DNA of 64,000 nt from Streptomyces canus. GTDB lineage: Bacteria; Actinomycetota; Actinomycetes; Streptomycetales; Streptomycetaceae. Below, one piece after another: positions 17,335-25,690 of this stretch. The stretch spans positions 351,658-415,657 of the forward strand of contig NZ_KQ948660.1 of assembly GCF_001514145.1 (NCBI RefSeq), read 5' to 3'. Position numbers and translations under genes: made by a program. The notes beneath the pieces were generated by a model. That model was not told the DNA's origin. It saw only the letters and a program-made list of their open reading frames with translations, and made no database searches. Within the stretch, counting starts at the first letter, position 1. Every line of letters begins with the position of its first letter.

Positions 17335-18261
17335 ATGTCACTTCCGGCCGCGTTCCACGACATCGCCAAGCGCGTGAACAACTGGGGGCGTTGGGGCGCC
17401 GACGACGAAATCGGCACCCTGAACCTGATCACCGACGAGGTAGTCCGCGAGGCCGCCGCGACCGTCCGCGCGGGTCGTCGCATCCCCCTCGCCCTGCCCC
17501 TCAGGCAGGACGGCGTGCAGACCGGGATGATGCCGGGCCGGGTCAACCCCCTGCATGTGATGGTGCAGATCAACCAGGAGATCTTTGGCCCGGGGACGGT
17601 CGCGTGCAGCGACGACGCGGTGACCATGGGCTTGCAGGCCGCCACCCACTGGGACGCGCTCACCCATGTCTCGCACTCCGGCATGCTCTACAACGGGCGC
17701 CCGGCCGGCACCATCACCCCGCACGGCGGTGCCGAGTTCAGCGGTATCGACAAGGCGCGGCACGTGGTCTCGCGCGGGGTGCTGCTCGACGTGGCCCGCG
17801 CGCGGGGCGTGGACCGGCTCGACGGCGGCCACGCCGTGACCCCCGAGGACCTGGAGGCCGCCGAGGAACTCGCGGGCACGCGTGTGCGTGCCGGTGACAT
17901 CGTGCTCGTACGGACCGGACAGATCCAGGTGTATCTCGCCGGGGACAAGGAGGCGTACGCCTATCCGTCGCCGGGCCTGTCGGTGCGCACCCCCGAGTGG
18001 TTCCACGCGCGTGATGTCGCGGCGGTCGCCAACGACACGCTCACGTTCGAGATCTTCCCGCCCGAGATCGAGGACCTGTGGCTGCCGGTGCACGCCCTGG
18101 ACCTGGTGGAGATGGGGATGCTGCAGGGCCAGAACTGGAATCTGGAAGAGTTGTCCACAACCTGTGGACAACTTGGCCGGTATGCGTTCCTGCTGTCGGC
18201 GATGCCCGAGCCGTTCGCCGGCGGCACCGGAACGCCCGTGGCCCCGGTCGCCGTTCTGTGA
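17335..18261 (+). CDS. Cyclase-family (kynurenine formamidase-fold) hydrolase
   Basis: A 308-residue protein of the metal-dependent cyclase/formamidase family. HWDALTHVSH near residue 105 is its metal-binding signature, a variant of HxGTHxDxxxH. Family members hydrolyse amides, lactones or strained ring ketones such as isatin. Placement in an acyl-CoA degradation regulon hints at ring-opening or lactone hydrolysis; this is an inference. GGGGAGGG precedes the ATG at 17335. Confidence 0.8.
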   Translation: MSLPAAFHDIAKRVNNWGRWGADDEIGTLNLITDEVVREAAATVRAGRRIPLALPLRQDGVQTGMMPGRVNPLHVMVQINQEIFGPGTVACSDDAVTMGLQAATHWDALTHVSHSGMLYNGRPAGTITPHGGAEFSGIDKARHVVSRGVLLDVARARGVDRLDGGHAVTPEDLEAAEELAGTRVRAGDIVLVRTGQIQVYLAGDKEAYAYPSPGLSVRTPEWFHARDVAAVANDTLTFEIFPPEIEDLWLPVHALDLVEMGMLQGQNWNLEELSTTCGQLGRYAFLLSAMPEPFAGGTGTPVAPVAVL

Positions 18262-18319
18262 GGAGGTCGGTCGGCGGCGCGCAGATCCGCCCCGAGCACG
18301 GTCTCGCGCGCCGCCGTCA

Positions 18320-18348
18320 TCGACTTCCTTCCGCCCTGAGGAAATCGA
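18320..18348. terminator. Inverted repeat downstream of cyclase gene
   Basis: TCGACTTCCT and AGGAAATCGA pair with one mismatch around a 9-nt loop, 59 bp after the cyclase stop. It is a plausible terminator. Nothing gene-like was seen in 18262-18578. Confidence 0.4.
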
Positions 18349-18375
18349 CACCGCGTCACGATCCACACTCGTCGG

Positions 18376-18396
18376 GGGCTTCCGTCACCGAAGCCC
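18376..18396. terminator. Second inverted repeat in the 18.3 kb gap
   Basis: GGGCTTC-N7-GAAGCCC is a perfect 7-bp stem. It could terminate transcripts from either side, since the genes flanking this gap converge. Confidence 0.35.
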
Positions 18397-18578
18397 TCGG
18401 CGTCCCCTCGCGGCGAATCGCTGACCACCAGCGTCATCAATCGAACACGCTGCGTCAACACCGGTACGGGGATTTATTACTTACGTCCCATTTGCCCCGA
18501 CCGCGCACGGATGCACGTCCCGGCGCACCGATCCGCACCGAGGAAAGGGTGACGGCGGTCTCTGCGACCGTGCGCCGG

Positions 18579-19055
18579 TCACACCGCCTCGAACGCGAAC
18601 CCCTCGTAGGCCGAGGCGTCGATGTCGTAGGCCTCCGCGCTCTGCCGCGGCTGCTCGCAGCGGTCGAGTTCGCACCAGATGCTCTTGCCCGCGCCTTCGG
18701 GGCTCCAGCCCCAGCGGTCCGCGAGGCCGTCGACGAGAGCGAGGCCGCGGCCGCCGGTCGCCTCACCGTCGACGCAGCGCGGCACCGGGGCCCGGCCGCT
18801 GCGGTCGGCGACCTCGAGGCGGACGGTGGCCGACTCCACCTCGGCATCCGGCAGGGACAGCCGCAGGACGGCCGGCCGGCCGGTGTGCACCACGGCGTTG
18901 GTGACGAGCTCCGACACGAGCAGGATCAGGATCTCGGCGAGCGGTTCGTCGACCTCTATCCCGCATACGGCGAGCCGCGAACGGGCCCACCGCCGGGCTC
19001 GCCCCACCTCTGCGGGGTCGGGCCGGATCTCCAGCTGCACTTGAAGCACCTGCAC
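18579..19055 (-). CDS. RsbW-like ATP-binding protein (anti-sigma kinase family)
   Basis: A 158-residue protein with the GHKL ATPase boxes: ELVTNAVVHTG (N box, near residues 49-59), EVADRSGRAP (G1) and ATGGRGLALVDGLADRWG (G2). This small single-domain type is abundant in Streptomyces. It may phosphorylate a STAS antagonist or bind a sigma factor. A STAS protein is encoded 5.4 kb away but is not adjacent. GTG start at 19055. Confidence 0.8.
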   Translation of the reverse strand: MQVLQVQLEIRPDPAEVGRARRWARSRLAVCGIEVDEPLAEILILLVSELVTNAVVHTGRPAVLRLSLPDAEVESATVRLEVADRSGRAPVPRCVDGEATGGRGLALVDGLADRWGWSPEGAGKSIWCELDRCEQPRQSAEAYDIDASAYEGFAFEAV

Positions 19056-19248
19056 CGCTCACACCATCCGAACCGGCGGGCACATGGCCTCGCGCCTCAC
19101 GAGGGCCACGATCGTAGCCATTTTTTGCATGACCAGAACAATGACCAAAGCCGGGGTCACAGAACGTGAATCCCTTACAGGACAGCATGGTTGACGTACA
19201 GTCACGCCAACAAGCGCTTCGGGCATATTCCAGCGCGAAGGAGTACCC

Positions 19249-19440
19249 GTGCGGGATACTGTGCGACGCCCGCCACGGGAAGTCGAACAGGCGGTAGCCG
19301 CAGGGCTTCCCACCCTGCGAGCAGCGGCGCGCATCGCCGGGTCCGGGGCCGCCTCTTCGGCAACACCGGCATGGCTCATGCTCGGAACCACTCGCATCTC
19401 ACACAAGGTACCGGAGCGGGGCGCCGACTCCAGGACGTGA
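19249..19440 (+). CDS. Possible 63-residue small protein
   Basis: A GTG at 19249 is preceded by AAGGAG five bases upstream, the only good ribosome-binding site in the 470-bp gap around it. The product is basic, with an Ala-rich middle, and I do not recognise it. It diverges from the RsbW-like gene. The rest of 19056-19527 shows no other supported feature. Confidence 0.3.
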   Translation: MRDTVRRPPREVEQAVAAGLPTLRAAARIAGSGAASSATPAWLMLGTTRISHKVPERGADSRT

Positions 19441-19527
19441 CGAGTCACACATAGGACACAACCCGATACCAACGCTCCGTGATTCCGGTATGCCACAATC
19501 CGCGACATCCGCTCCGGGCACGGCGCC

Positions 19528-20976
19528 TCAGGCCAACAGCTCGACGGCGAGCAACTCCTCGCTCTCCACTCCGCCGCCGGCCCTCCTGGCCCGCACCCAG
19601 GCCCGCTTCAGATGCAGCTGCACCTCGCACTCCCAGGTGAAGCCCATCCCGCCGTGCACCTGGAGACAGTCCCGGGCACCCCGCTCGGCCGCCTCGTCGG
19701 CCAGCAGCCGGGCCGCGGCGACGTCCACCGGGTCGGCGGTCACGGCGGCCGCGTACACCGCGGCCCGGGCCGTCTCCGCCCGCACCAGCATCTGCGCGCA
19801 CAGGTGCTTGACCGCCTGAAAGGCCCCGATCGGCTGCCCGAACTGCTCCCGCGCCCCGGCGTGTTGCACGGCGAGCTCACACACACGTGTGGCGGTACCG
19901 AGCTGCTCGGCGGCGGTCAGGAGCACAGCGACGGGGTCGGCGAAACGGGGGGCTCGGGCCACGGGGAGACCGGACGGTGAGGGGTCGCGCGCGGGGGTGG
20001 TGGAGGACCGGCCGGGGGCGGTCGTGGAGGACCGGTCGAGGGAGGTCGTGGAGGACCGGCCGGGGGTGGCCTCGGTAGACCGGCCCGAGGCGGTCTCGGA
20101 GGACCGGCCAGGGGCGGCTGCGGAAGATGAACCGACAGCCTCGACGGGAGACGAGCCAGGTACCACCGCGGAACCCGAGCCATCAGCAGCGCCGAACCCC
20201 GAACCGGACCCGGCAGCCGCCGACGAACCACCAACGGCCGCAGAAAACGAACCAGCACCCTCGCCGAAAGACGAACCAGACACCACCGCGGAACCCGAAC
20301 CGCCAGCGGCGGGGGAAGACGAACCGCGCGCGGCAGCAGAGGACGACCCGGCCGTCGGCGACGGGCCCGTCCCCGGGAGCCGCACGGAGGATTCCTTTCC
20401 CACCCCGATCCCCGGGAGCGGCCCGGACGAGTCCTGACCCACCCCCGTCCCCGGGACCCGCACGGAGGCGCCCTGCCCCACCCCCGCCCCTGGATCCCTC
20501 TCGAGCTCGGCCCGACCCCGTCCGCCCCCCGCTCCGGGAACCCGGTGCAGCGGCGTCAACGGGTCCACGGAGCGCAGCGGTAGCGCCCCCGTGGTGTCCC
20601 CGCGTACGACGTCCGCCTCGGACAGCCATTCGACCAGCCCGCCGCTGTCGACGTCCGTCACCACCGCCTCTCCGGAGGCCGCCCCCGGTACCGTGCCCGC
20701 CGCGAGGTGGGTCGCCACCAGTGGCCCCGGCAGCAGGGCCCGCCCGGCCTCCTCGAAGACCAGCACGGCTTCCGGCAGGCCCAGCCCCACTCCGCCGTCC
20801 GCCTCCGGCACCCGCAGCGCGAAGAACCCCGCGGCGCCCAACTCCCGCCACAGCGCCCGGTCCAGACCGGGTTCCTCCGCGGCGGCCCGCAGCGCCGCCC
20901 CGTCGAAGCGCCGCGCGAGCAGCTCCCGCATCCCGGCGCGCAACGCCTCCTGGTCCTCGGTCAGTTGAAAGCGCAC
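19528..20976 (-). CDS. Acyl-CoA dehydrogenase with ~200-residue repeat insertion
   Basis: A 482-residue protein whose ends are a small FadE-type dehydrogenase: residues 1-147 hold the N-terminal helices and part of the middle domain (to DPLTPLHRV), and residues 346-482 hold the C-terminal helices (REQFGQPIGAFQAVKHL, VHGGMGFTWE). Between them, residues about 148-345 are Ser/Gly/Ala/Pro repeats: 13-residue units (161-206), then about fifteen 8-residue units (209-331). Homologues known to me have only a short linker there. The GTG at 20976 is one base from the stop of the partner dehydrogenase, so the two probably form an alpha2-beta2 enzyme. Confidence 0.8.
   Translation of the reverse strand: MRFQLTEDQEALRAGMRELLARRFDGAALRAAAEEPGLDRALWRELGAAGFFALRVPEADGGVGLGLPEAVLVFEEAGRALLPGPLVATHLAAGTVPGAASGEAVVTDVDSGGLVEWLSEADVVRGDTTGALPLRSVDPLTPLHRVPGAGGGRGRAELERDPGAGVGQGASVRVPGTGVGQDSSGPLPGIGVGKESSVRLPGTGPSPTAGSSSAAARGSSSPAAGGSGSAVVSGSSFGEGAGSFSAAVGGSSAAAGSGSGFGAADGSGSAVVPGSSPVEAVGSSSAAAPGRSSETASGRSTEATPGRSSTTSLDRSSTTAPGRSSTTPARDPSPSGLPVARAPRFADPVAVLLTAAEQLGTATRVCELAVQHAGAREQFGQPIGAFQAVKHLCAQMLVRAETARAAVYAAAVTADPVDVAAARLLADEAAERGARDCLQVHGGMGFTWECEVQLHLKRAWVRARRAGGGVESEELLAVELLA
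19984..20352. repeat. 24-bp tandem repeat inside acyl-CoA dehydrogenase gene
   Basis: About fifteen contiguous 24-bp units encode an 8-residue pattern of the type GSSSxxAx, changing to PGRSSTTx at the left end. The complementary strand is also free of stops and reads as an acidic xxEDEPxx repeat. Third codon positions here are often A or T, unlike flanking genes. Confidence 0.85.
20359..20496. repeat. 39-bp tandem repeat inside acyl-CoA dehydrogenase gene
   Basis: Three full units and one partial unit of 39 bp encode the 13-residue pattern PGxGVGQxxSxxL. They directly precede, in coding order, the 24-bp repeat block. Confidence 0.75.
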
Positions 20977-20977
20977 G

Positions 20978-22111
20978 TCAACGCCCCTTCGGCAGCCCGA
21001 GGATCCGCTCGGCCACGATGTTCCGCTGAATCTGCGAGGTCCCGGCCGCGATGGTGTAGGACAGCGAGGACAACCGGTCGAGCACCCAGGGCCGGTCGAG
21101 ATCCAGGCTGTCCGGCCCCAGTACGTCCGCAGCGGCGTCGTACAACTCCTGACGGGCGTGCGAGTAGCGGAGTTTGAAGACCGAACCCCCCACCCCGGGC
21201 ACCCCGCCACTCGCCTCGGCCTCGCTCACGTTCCACTGCGTCAGCCGCCACAGCGCACGGAACTCGGCGTTCAGCCGCCCCAGCCGCCGTCGCAGGACCG
21301 GGTCGTCCCAGCGCCCGTTCTCCCGTGCCGTACGGGCGAGTCCGCCCAGCACCCGCCGGCAGGCGACGACTTCGCCGACGAAGGCCGTACCGCGCTCGAA
21401 GGACAGCGTCACCATGGTCACGCGCCAGCCGTCGTTCTCCTCGCCCACGCGGTTCGCCACCGGCACCCGCACCTCGTCGAGGAACACCTCGGCGAACTCG
21501 GCGGACCCGGCGAGCGTGCGCAAGGGGCGCACCCCGACACCGGGCGAGGACATGGGCATCGCCAGCCAGGTGATGCCCTTGTGCTTCGGAGCCGCGGGAT
21601 CCGTCCGCACCAGCAGCTCGCACCAGTCGGCCACCTCGGCGTGCGAGGTCCAGATCTTGGACCCGGTCACCACATAGTCGTCGCCGTCCCTACGCGCGCG
21701 CGTGCGCAGCGCCGCGAGGTCGCTCCCGGCGTCCGGTTCGCTGAACCCCTGGCACCAGACCTCCTCGCCCCGCAGGATCGGCGGCAGCCAGCGTTCCCGC
21801 TGCTCGGCGGTGCCCTCGGCGGCGATCGTCGGTCCCGCGTGGAGCAGTCCGACGAACCCGGCGCCCACATAGGGCGCGCCCGCGGCCTCCGTCTCCTCCA
21901 GGAAGATCAGGCGCGTGGTGGGCGACGCGTCCCAGTGCACGTGGGCGTACCCGGCGTCGTACAGCATGCGCTGCCAGCCGAGGTCGTAGGTCCTGCGTCC
22001 GGGCCAGTCCTCCGGGGACGGCTTCGGGGGCAGCGTGGGGAGCGCCTTGGCGAGCCACTCCCGCAGCCGCGCCCGGAACTCCTCCTCTTCCGGCGTGTAC
22101 GCGAGATCCAT
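20978..22111 (-). CDS. Acyl-CoA dehydrogenase (large partner of the pair)
   Basis: A 377-residue FadE-type flavoprotein: FSEPDAGSDLAALRTRA and VTGSKIWTSHAEVADWCELL in the middle domain, and AGTSQIQRNIVAERILGLP at the C-terminus. Adjacent unequal acyl-CoA dehydrogenase genes in actinobacteria often make alpha2-beta2 enzymes for bulky substrates such as steroid side chains. That is the likely arrangement with the following gene. ATG at 22111, with operator site 6 only 14 bp upstream. Confidence 0.88.
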   Translation of the reverse strand: MDLAYTPEEEEFRARLREWLAKALPTLPPKPSPEDWPGRRTYDLGWQRMLYDAGYAHVHWDASPTTRLIFLEETEAAGAPYVGAGFVGLLHAGPTIAAEGTAEQRERWLPPILRGEEVWCQGFSEPDAGSDLAALRTRARRDGDDYVVTGSKIWTSHAEVADWCELLVRTDPAAPKHKGITWLAMPMSSPGVGVRPLRTLAGSAEFAEVFLDEVRVPVANRVGEENDGWRVTMVTLSFERGTAFVGEVVACRRVLGGLARTARENGRWDDPVLRRRLGRLNAEFRALWRLTQWNVSEAEASGGVPGVGGSVFKLRYSHARQELYDAAADVLGPDSLDLDRPWVLDRLSSLSYTIAAGTSQIQRNIVAERILGLPKGR

Positions 22112-22124
22112 GACGGCACTCCAT

Positions 22125-22143
22125 ATCTGATAACCCGTCAGAT
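22125..22143. promoter_or_regulatory. Operator, CTGAC-N5-GTCAG class (site 6)
   Basis: ATCTGATAACCCGTCAGAT has one changed base in the left arm. It sits immediately upstream of the leftward acyl-CoA dehydrogenase pair. Confidence 0.75.
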
Positions 22144-22215
22144 ACCGCTCGCACCGGAAGGCTAAGTCCCGCACCCCTGGACCGACAAGGCGTGGCGCCC
22201 TACGCTCTGCCCACG

Positions 22216-22234
22216 ATCTGACTATCCGTCAGTT
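22216..22234. promoter_or_regulatory. Operator, CTGAC-N5-GTCAG class (site 7)
   Basis: ATCTGACTATCCGTCAGTT ends 16 bp before the rightward CoA ligase start. With site 6 it gives each divergent unit its own copy. Confidence 0.75.
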
Positions 22235-22250
22235 CCACAAGGGGGCCGCC

Positions 22251-23759
22251 GTGACCGACACCGCCCACGCGCTCAGCGCGTCCCGCACCCTCTGGGAGCT
22301 GGTCGCCCGCCGCGCCGACCTGACCCCCGACCGCCGGGTCCTCCTCCAGGACGACCGCACGCTCACCTTCGGCGAGCTACGCGCGCGTGCCGAGCGGGTG
22401 GCGGCCGGCCTGTACGGCATGGGCGTACGTCCCGGCACGGTCGTCGCCTGGCAGCTGCCCACCCGTATCGAGACGGCCCTGCTCTCCTTCGCGCTCGCCC
22501 GTCTGGGCACCGTGCAGTCGCCCGTCATCCCCTTCTACCGGGACCGCGAAGTCGCTTTCGCCCTGCGGGAGTCGAAGGCGGAGTTCTTCGCGGTACCGGG
22601 AGTCTGGCGCGGCTTCGACCACACGGAGATGGCCCGGCGGCTCGGCGCGAAGGGGATCTTCGAGGCGTACGACGACCTCCCGGACGGCGATCCGGCCGTC
22701 CTGCCCGCCCCGCCCGCCGACGGCACCTCCGTCCGGTGGATCTACTGGACCTCGGGCACCACCTCCGACCCCAAGGGGGTTCTCCACACGGACCGTTCAC
22801 TGATCGCGGGCGGCTCCTGCCTCGCGCACGCGCTGCGCCTGACGGCGGACGACGTGGGGTCGATGGCCTTCCCGTACGCGCACATCGCGGGCCCGGACTA
22901 CACCGTGATGCTGCTGCTGTACGGCTTCCCGGCGGTGATGTTCGAGCAGTTCGCCCTGCCGGAGGCGCTGGAGGGATACCGCCGCCACGGGGTGACGGTG
23001 GCGGGCGGTTCGACGGCGTTCTACTCGATGTTCCTCACCGAGCAGCGCAAGTGGCCGGGCGAGCAGATCATCCCGTCCCTGCGGCTGCTCGCGGGCGGCG
23101 GGGCGCCCAAGCCGCCGGAGGTCTATCACGCCGTCGCACGGGAGCTGGGGGTGCAGCTGACGCACGGCTACGGCATGACCGAGGTACCGATGATCACCAT
23201 GGGCGATCCGGACGACACGGTGGAGAACCTGGCGACGACCGAGGGACGGCCGCCGGAGGGGATGTCCGTGCGGATCGTGGACGGGGAGGTGCGGCTGAAG
23301 GGGGAGGCGGTGTGTCAGGGGTATCTCGATCCGTCCCAGACGGCGGAGGCCTTCGACGAGGAGGGCTACCTGCGCACAGGTGATCTCGGACGACTCACGG
23401 CCACCGGCCACCTGGTCCTCACCGGTCGGCTCAAGGACGTGATCATCCGCAAGGGCGAGAACATCTCGGCGAAGGAGATCGAGGACCTGCTGGCCGCGCA
23501 TCCGGACGTCGGGGACGTGGCGGTGATCGGGCTCCCGGACGCCGAGCGCGGGGAACGCGTGTGTGCCGTGGTGGAACAGCCCGAGGGGGCCGGGAAGCTG
23601 ACCCTGGACGCCGTGACCGCGTATCTGCGCGCGGAAGGGCTGTCGACCCACAAGCTGCCGGAGCAGGTGGAGGTGGTGGACGCCCTCCCGCGCAACGAGA
23701 CCCTGCGGAAGGTCCTGAAGTACAAGCTCAGGGAGCGCTATTCGGGGACGGTGAAGTAG
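22251..23759 (+). CDS. AMP-forming acyl-CoA ligase
   Basis: A 502-residue ANL-family ligase. The P-loop-like motif YWTSGTTSDPKG lies near residues 164-175, HGYGMTE near 305, YLRTGDLG near 374, and the catalytic lysine segment NETLRKVLKYKLRE at the C-terminus. It should adenylate an organic acid and transfer it to CoA. The layout resembles cyclohexanecarboxylate-CoA ligase types, but substrate cannot be assigned. The GTG at 22251 follows GGGGG and operator site 7. Its last 22 bp overlap the convergent EF-hand gene. Confidence 0.85.
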   Translation: MTDTAHALSASRTLWELVARRADLTPDRRVLLQDDRTLTFGELRARAERVAAGLYGMGVRPGTVVAWQLPTRIETALLSFALARLGTVQSPVIPFYRDREVAFALRESKAEFFAVPGVWRGFDHTEMARRLGAKGIFEAYDDLPDGDPAVLPAPPADGTSVRWIYWTSGTTSDPKGVLHTDRSLIAGGSCLAHALRLTADDVGSMAFPYAHIAGPDYTVMLLLYGFPAVMFEQFALPEALEGYRRHGVTVAGGSTAFYSMFLTEQRKWPGEQIIPSLRLLAGGGAPKPPEVYHAVARELGVQLTHGYGMTEVPMITMGDPDDTVENLATTEGRPPEGMSVRIVDGEVRLKGEAVCQGYLDPSQTAEAFDEEGYLRTGDLGRLTATGHLVLTGRLKDVIIRKGENISAKEIEDLLAAHPDVGDVAVIGLPDAERGERVCAVVEQPEGAGKLTLDAVTAYLRAEGLSTHKLPEQVEVVDALPRNETLRKVLKYKLRERYSGTVK

Positions 23760-24250
23760 CGGGCGAAGGCGGGCACGATCTCGTCCTCGCCGACCTTGCC
23801 GTCGCCGTCGGTGTCCAGGGTGGCCGCGGCGGCCCGCGCGATGTCCTCGCTCGCACCGAGGATCCTCAGCACGCGCGCGGTGTCCTCGACGGTGACGCGT
23901 CCGTCGCCGTCCTGGTCCGCGACGGCGAGCGCGGCGTGCAGGAAGGGGCGGGCGATCTCGGCGAAGCGTTCCGGGTTGTCGCGCAGCCGCTTGACCGCGC
24001 CGTTCACGAACTCGTCCCGGGTGATCCGCTGGTCGCCGTCCCGGTCCGCGATCCCGGCCATGCCCTGCCAGAACGCCTCCGCGCCGATGTACAGCGCCTG
24101 TCCCTTGTCGGAGCGTGCCGCGGTACCGAACTCCGTGAGCAGCGCCTTGGCCGCCACGTTGAAATCCTCGCGGTCGATGTAGCCGTTGCCGTCCTGGTCG
24201 AAGGTGACGAACCGGCCGGCGATCCTGCGCTCGTACTCGCTGCTGACCAT
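23738..24250 (-). CDS. Calcium-binding EF-hand protein (calexcitin-like)
   Basis: A 170-residue protein with four EF-hand loops at residues 18-29, 69-80, 112-123 and 146-157. All have Asp at positions 1, 3 and 5. Loops 1 and 3 end in Asp rather than Glu, which may weaken calcium or shift preference to magnesium. Spacing matches streptomycete CabC/calexcitin-like proteins, proposed to buffer cytosolic calcium during aerial growth. It has its own ATG at 24250. Confidence 0.88.
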   Translation of the reverse strand: MVSSEYERRIAGRFVTFDQDGNGYIDREDFNVAAKALLTEFGTAARSDKGQALYIGAEAFWQGMAGIADRDGDQRITRDEFVNGAVKRLRDNPERFAEIARPFLHAALAVADQDGDGRVTVEDTARVLRILGASEDIARAAAATLDTDGDGKVGEDEIVPAFARYFTVPE

Positions 24251-24414
24251 GTCTCTTCGGGCCGCCTCACATCACATCGGGTGCATCTCGCACGGAGCGT
24301 ACGACGCGGGCGGCGCCCCGGGGGCCGGAAGGCGGCGCCTGTGCCAAGACCGGGAGAATTTCGGGACAACGGTGTGGCAGTCGGGGTGCCCCAGGTCACA
24401 ACCGGCGTACGCGC

Positions 24415-24795
24415 TCAGGCCGACAGTGGTCCCGCCTCCTCGTCGGTCGCCGAGTCCACGTCCGGGTGGACCTCGAACAGCCGGCGGACGCCGAGGGCGC
24501 CGAGGACGCGGTTGACGTGCGAGCCGTCGGCGGCGCCCTGGGCCGGGAGGATCAGGCGCAGATCGCCCTGGCAGGAGCGGATCAGACGGCGGGAGGCGAT
24601 GAGGACGCCGACACCGCTGGAGTCGCAGAAGTACACGTCCGAGAGGTCGAGGACGAGACTGTGGCGCCCCTCGGCCACGACATCGTGGACTCGCTGGCGG
24701 AGCACCGGCGAGGTCACCAGGTCCAGCTCGCCCGTCACACTGAGCACGGTCCAGTCGCCCTGCTCGTTGCCGGTCACATTGAACGCCACCACCAT
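24415..24795 (-). CDS. STAS-domain anti-sigma factor antagonist
   Basis: A 126-residue protein with the SpoIIAA/RsbV signature LVLDLSDVYFCDSSGVGVLI. Ser59 or Ser60 is the expected phosphorylation site. The unphosphorylated form would bind an RsbW-type kinase and free its sigma factor. The cognate kinase is not adjacent. ATG at 24795. Confidence 0.85.
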   Translation of the reverse strand: MVVAFNVTGNEQGDWTVLSVTGELDLVTSPVLRQRVHDVVAEGRHSLVLDLSDVYFCDSSGVGVLIASRRLIRSCQGDLRLILPAQGAADGSHVNRVLGALGVRRLFEVHPDVDSATDEEAGPLSA

Positions 24796-25108
24796 GCCCT
24801 TCGCTCGCGGAAAGCAAACGGAAGCCTTTCTTACGCTTCCTTGCAGCGCGGCTGCCCAGCGGCCGTTCCCTGAAACAAAGACCGAGAAACGGAAATCGTT
24901 CGAAAGAGGCTTGTTTTAGTCGGCTTCGATCCTGTTCGATCAGGTCTGATCAGTGAGTGGGTGGGTAGGCAAGGTCCACTACCACCTGCGGACCCTCGGG
25001 GGGCGTGCATTGGAACAAAGGGGCGTGCGCTGCCGGAGGTGCCGACTACATTCGAGGAGACGGTGGGCGCAGGCTTGACCCGGACACTTGCAGGGGTGAG
25101 GGGGCCGC
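24796..25108. other. Regulatory gap between STAS and sigma factor genes
   Basis: No gene is seen here. GGAAGC-N9-GCTTCC (24820-24840) is an inverted repeat 25 bp before the STAS start and could be its operator. GGGTAGG near 24962 resembles a SigB-type minus-10 element facing the sigma factor gene, but no convincing minus-35 partner was found. Confidence 0.3.
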
Positions 25109-25690
25109 ATGGCGAAGAAGGACGCACCGCCCCGCTGGGACCGCAAGATGCAGCAGCGGCTCGCACGCGGTGAGGCGGCCGCCCTCGGCGAGCTCTACGA
25201 CCGTTTCGCTTCACTCGTGCACGGTCTCGCCCATCGCGTGCTCGGAGACGAGCGCGCCGCCGACGGCATCACACGGGAGGTCTTCGTCCACGTCTGGGAG
25301 CACCCCGAGGCCTACGACCCCAAACAGGGCCCACTGCGCTCCTGGGTCGCCGGGCTGACCCACCGCCTGGCCGTGCAGCGGCTGCGCGCCACCGAGACCG
25401 CCGCGCTCACCCAGGACACCGAGGGCTCCACCGAGGAACTCGAGCGCAAGGTCCGCCACGCCTCGGTCGCCGCCCGCGCCGACTACATCGTCCAGTCCAT
25501 GCCCACCCCGCTGCGGGCCGCCCTGGAACTGGCCTACTTCCAGCGCCGTGACTACCGCCAGGCGGCCGCCGACCTCAGCATCACCGAGGACGAGGCCCGC
25601 CGCCGCCTCCGCCTGGGCCTCCAACTCCTGTCCACGGCCCACGACACGGGAGCGCCTGGGGCGCCGCCGGGATACGGAGGCGCGGCGTGA
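25109..25690 (+). CDS. ECF-type RNA polymerase sigma factor
   Basis: A 193-residue sigma factor. Region 2 spans about residues 20-90 (ELYDRFASLVHGLAHRVLGD, VFVHVWEHPEAYDPKQG). Region 4 spans about 130-180, with a helix-turn-helix in YFQRRDYRQAAADLSITEDEARRRLRLGL. It overlaps the next gene by GTGA, and that gene encodes a zinc-binding anti-sigma-like protein, so the pair is co-translated and probably antagonistic. The signal is not evident. Confidence 0.85.
   Translation: MAKKDAPPRWDRKMQQRLARGEAAALGELYDRFASLVHGLAHRVLGDERAADGITREVFVHVWEHPEAYDPKQGPLRSWVAGLTHRLAVQRLRATETAALTQDTEGSTEELERKVRHASVAARADYIVQSMPTPLRAALELAYFQRRDYRQAAADLSITEDEARRRLRLGLQLLSTAHDTGAPGAPPGYGGAA

Noticed and set aside
19984..20352. 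Separate plus-strand gene for an acidic EDEP-repeat protein
   Set aside because: The plus-strand frame consists only of the repeat plus random flanks, while the minus-strand frame joins two halves of a real enzyme.
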